Part shown: positions 61,830 through 64,000 of the stretch, piece after piece
Position numbering within the stretch: position 1 is the stretch's first letter
Layout: every line of letters starts with the position of its first letter
DNA from: Microbacterium proteolyticum
GTDB taxonomy: Bacteria; Actinomycetota; Actinomycetes; Actinomycetales; Microbacteriaceae
DNA: 64,000 bases
Assembly (NCBI RefSeq): GCF_029639405.1
Contig: NZ_CP121274.1
Span: 1,302,001 to 1,366,000, forward strand
Direction: 5' to 3'
Made by a program: the position numbers and the translations under genes
The notes under the pieces: generated by a model
What the model was told of the DNA's origin: nothing
Database searches by the model: none
The model's input: the letters and a program-made list of their open reading frames with translations, nothing else

Positions 61830-61845
61830 GTTACATCGGCGAAAC
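61830..61845 (+). promoter_or_regulatory. GlnR-type box before allantoinase
   Basis: GTTAC-ATCGGC-GAAAC, the second exact gTnAC-N6-GaAAC match, 24 bases before the allantoinase ATG. It implies an internal promoter for the lower half of the operon, controlled by nitrogen status. Confidence 0.65.
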
Positions 61846-61868
61846 GCGGGGCCTTTAGCGTGATCGGC

Positions 61869-63197
61869 ATGAGCACCAGGATCTCGGCCCGGCGCACGTT
61901 CGTGGACGGGCGCTTCGTCCCCGCGACCGTCGTGATCGATGAGGGCCGTATCGCGGCCGTGACCGTCTTCGATCCGATGGCCGACCGCGTGCTGCCCGAC
62001 GACGCCGTGCTGCTGCCGGGCCTCGTCGACTCGCACGTGCACCTCGACGAGCCCGGCCGCACCGAATGGGAGGGCTTCGCCACCGGCACCGCGGCCGCCG
62101 CGGCCGGGGGAGTGACGACCGTCGTCGACATGCCGCTGAACAGCTCGCCGGTCACGACGACCCCTGCAGCTTTGGATGCCAAGCGCGCCGCCGCCGTCGG
62201 AAAGCTCGCGGTCGACGTGGCCTATTGGGGAGGAGCCGTCCCCGAGAACCTCGGCTCGCTGCGCGCGCTGACGGATGCCGGTGTGGTGGGCGTGAAGTGC
62301 TTCCTGTCGCCGAGCGGGATCGACGAGTTCGGACACCTGGATGCCGCGCAGCTCGAGGCCTGCCTCGCGGAACTCGCGGAGTTCGACGGGCTGCTGATCG
62401 TGCACGCCGAAGACCCTGCGCATCTGCACGCCGACGGCGCCCTCGGCCCGCACTACGCCGATTTCGAGGCCAGCCGCCCGCCGATGAGCGAGCGCGCGGC
62501 GATCCGTCGGGTGATCGAGGCGGCCCGCCGCACCGGAGCTCGTGCGCACATCGTGCACGTGTCCGACGGCGAGGCGCTGGACGACGTCCGTGCCGCGAAG
62601 GCCGAGGGCGTGCGCTTGACCGTCGAGACGTGCCCGCACTACCTCACGCTGGACGCCGCCGAGGTACCCGACGGAGCCGCGGCGTTCAAGTGCTGCCCGC
62701 CGATCCGCGGCGCCGCGAACCGCGACCTGCTGTGGGCAGGGGTGGTCGACGGCACCATCGACGCCATCGTCAGCGACCACTCGCCCGCGACGGTGGAGTT
62801 GAAGTCCAACCCCGACTTCGGCCTGGCCTGGGGCGGGATCGCGGGGCTCCAGACCGGACTGTCGTCGGTCCATACCGCGGCGCGGGGGCGTGGCATCCCG
62901 CTCGAAGATCTTCTGCCGCTCCTGACCACCGGACCCGCGCGCATCGCCGGACTCGCGGGCCTCGGCGTCATCGCCGCCGGCGCCCCGGCGCACCTGGTGG
63001 CGTTCGCTCCCGACGAGGAATTCACCGTGGATGCCACGGCCCTCGAGTACCGCAACCCCGTCTCGCCCTGGCACGGGCAGACGCTCGCCGGCGTCGTGCG
63101 CGAGACATGGCTGCGCGGCGAGTCGGTCTTCCGCCGCGGTGAATCGGTGACGCTCCGCTCGGGACGCGAGCTCGTGAACACGGTGGTCGAGGCGTGA
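61869..63197 (+). CDS. allB: allantoinase
   Basis: A 442-residue amidohydrolase with metal ligands His56 and His58 in DSHVHLDEPG, the carboxylated Lys143 in GVKCFLSPSG and further His and Asp in HAED, HIVHVS and SDHSP. It opens allantoin to allantoate. ATG chosen after the GlnR box and a TTTAGC -10-like element; a longer frame would include the regulatory site. Confidence 0.92.
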   Translation: MSTRISARRTFVDGRFVPATVVIDEGRIAAVTVFDPMADRVLPDDAVLLPGLVDSHVHLDEPGRTEWEGFATGTAAAAAGGVTTVVDMPLNSSPVTTTPAALDAKRAAAVGKLAVDVAYWGGAVPENLGSLRALTDAGVVGVKCFLSPSGIDEFGHLDAAQLEACLAELAEFDGLLIVHAEDPAHLHADGALGPHYADFEASRPPMSERAAIRRVIEAARRTGARAHIVHVSDGEALDDVRAAKAEGVRLTVETCPHYLTLDAAEVPDGAAAFKCCPPIRGAANRDLLWAGVVDGTIDAIVSDHSPATVELKSNPDFGLAWGGIAGLQTGLSSVHTAARGRGIPLEDLLPLLTTGPARIAGLAGLGVIAAGAPAHLVAFAPDEEFTVDATALEYRNPVSPWHGQTLAGVVRETWLRGESVFRRGESVTLRSGRELVNTVVEA

Positions 63198-64000
63198 GCG
63201 CCGTCCCGATCCTGCAGCCCGGCGCGGGAGCGATCCCCGGCGACCACTACGTCCCGGCGACGTCCCGAACGGTGCTGTGGGGACGCCTCCCGTGCGCGGC
63301 CGATGCCGCGGTGCTCGAGATCGCGTCGGGCGAGACCGTCACGTTCGACACCGTGAGCCACGAGGGCATCCTCGACGACCAGGGCAAAGACCCGGCGGCG
63401 TTCTTCGCGGCGCACGGTGTTCCGCCCGAGCAGGTGCTGGACGACGCGATCGAGATCGCGGCATCCGTCGCCCGCGATGTGATGGCGGACGGTCCGCACG
63501 TCGTCGTCGGCCCCGTGCACGTGCGCGGTGCGCACCCGGGCGATCTGCTGAAGATCACGGTCGAGGCGCTCGCGCCGCGCGTGCCGTACGGCGTGATCTC
63601 GAACCGTCACGGCAAGGGCGCGCTCGTGGGCGAACTGCCGCGCGGAGAGCACAACGTCAGCGTGTTCGCGTCGGTCAGCGAGCGGGACGGCGTCCTGCAC
63701 GGCACGCTCCCCGTCGTCGAGGGCGGCGAGCCGGTGGTGGCGTTCCCGCTCGCGCCGTTCCTCGGGACCATGGGCGTCGCGGTCGCGGGGCACGAGCGCC
63801 CGCACTCGGTTCCGCCCGGAACCCACGGCGGCAACATCGACATCAACCTGCTCGTCGAGGGGACGACGCTGTTCCTCCCGGTGCAGGTCGAGGGGGCGCT
63901 CGCGTACGTCGGCGACCCCCACTTCGCGCAGGGAGACGGCGAGGTCGCGCTCACCGCGCTCGAGGCCTCGCTCCGGGCGACGCTGCGTTTCGAGGTGATC
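63194..64000 (+). CDS. acetamidase/formamidase family protein (partial)
   Basis: The first 269 codons of an FmdA/AmdA-type amidase that runs off the window. Family features are TVSHEGILDDQG near the N-terminus, GPVHVRGAHPGDLLKI, and HGGNIDINLLVEGTTLFLPV. The GTG overlaps the allantoinase stop (GTGA), so it is co-translated. Formamidase-like enzymes release ammonia from simple amides; here it may act on a late product of allantoate breakdown (inference). Confidence 0.88.
   Translation, partial: MSAVPILQPGAGAIPGDHYVPATSRTVLWGRLPCAADAAVLEIASGETVTFDTVSHEGILDDQGKDPAAFFAAHGVPPEQVLDDAIEIAASVARDVMADGPHVVVGPVHVRGAHPGDLLKITVEALAPRVPYGVISNRHGKGALVGELPRGEHNVSVFASVSERDGVLHGTLPVVEGGEPVVAFPLAPFLGTMGVAVAGHERPHSVPPGTHGGNIDINLLVEGTTLFLPVQVEGALAYVGDPHFAQGDGEVALTALEASLRATLRFEVI

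Noticed and set aside
1..64000. tRNA, rRNA, integrase, transposase or phage genes
   Set aside because: None could be recognised in the window; the two proposed acquired blocks therefore rest on composition and content only.

Overview
This window looks like chromosome from a high-GC actinobacterium, most probably Microbacterium or a close relative in Microbacteriaceae. Genes are GC-rich with many GTG starts and 1-4 base stop/start overlaps. The protein set fits: KdpFABC, SufS/SufU, HpxO-type urate oxidation and GH91 inulin enzymes. The heptamer GGATGCC (and its complement GGCATCC) is far more frequent than base composition predicts. No rRNA, tRNA, CRISPR array, phage or transposase gene was recognised.

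Layout. 1-0.2 kb: tail of a [2Fe-2S] oxidoreductase. 0.2-12.3 kb: a metal-homeostasis block. It holds a Met/His-rich DUF5134-like membrane protein, a PepSY membrane protein, a BlaI/CopY-type repressor with an M56 protease, CopZ, a CopD-CtaG fusion and the copper ATPase CopA. A FecBCD-type ABC importer follows, whose operon ends in an isonitrile-hydratase-like DJ-1/PfpI protein. Sites related to TCTAC-N5-GTAGA lie at the DUF5134/PepSY promoter, between repressor and copZ, after copA and in front of the importer. I infer a copper regulon that may include uptake and breakdown of an isonitrile chalkophore. The block is relatively poor in GGATGCC, so it may be acquired. 12.4-17.5 kb: ArsR regulator with a tandem AHSA1 protein, DUF1801, SufS-SufU, a chloramphenicol acetyltransferase and two tiny overlapping ORFs.

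17.6-25.9 kb: complete kdp locus on the minus strand (small membrane ORF, kdpF, A, B, C, D, E), interrupted between kdpC and kdpD by two copies of a 53-bp palindrome. 26.2-28.6 kb: PadR/DUF1048/ABC exporter operon behind three 23-bp operator-like repeats. 28.8-35.4 kb: ArfB, a CPBP protease operon, a double MarR protein, an APC permease and a VanZ protein. 35.6-37.0 kb: a secreted protein resembling aerolysin/ETX-MTX2 toxins.

37.0-45.6 kb: an inulin/difructose-anhydride (DFA) locus. A GH91 enzyme is preceded by a separate Tat-signal ORF. Divergently there is a sugar ABC importer, a cytosolic GH91 (probable DFA hydrolase), a LacI repressor and a GH32 fructosidase. Inferred flow: inulin to DFA outside, import, DFA to inulobiose, then fructose. 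45.8-55.1 kb: zinc metallopeptidase, serine hydrolase, membrane protein, M20 amidohydrolase, FAD reductase, septum-formation-like protein, and a LacI/GH13 alpha-glucosidase pair. 55.5-64 kb: apt, then a purine-ring degradation island: uraD-uraH-hpxO on minus; NCS1 permease, allantoin racemase, allantoinase and a truncated acetamidase/formamidase on plus. Two GlnR-type boxes and XRE-cupin operator candidates lie in this island.

The most unusual structural signal is a family of nine intergenic palindromes of 53-54 bp (arms of 18 bp, variable 17-18 nt loop) that are open in all six frames, together with a second nested palindrome family, one copy of which has become coding sequence.
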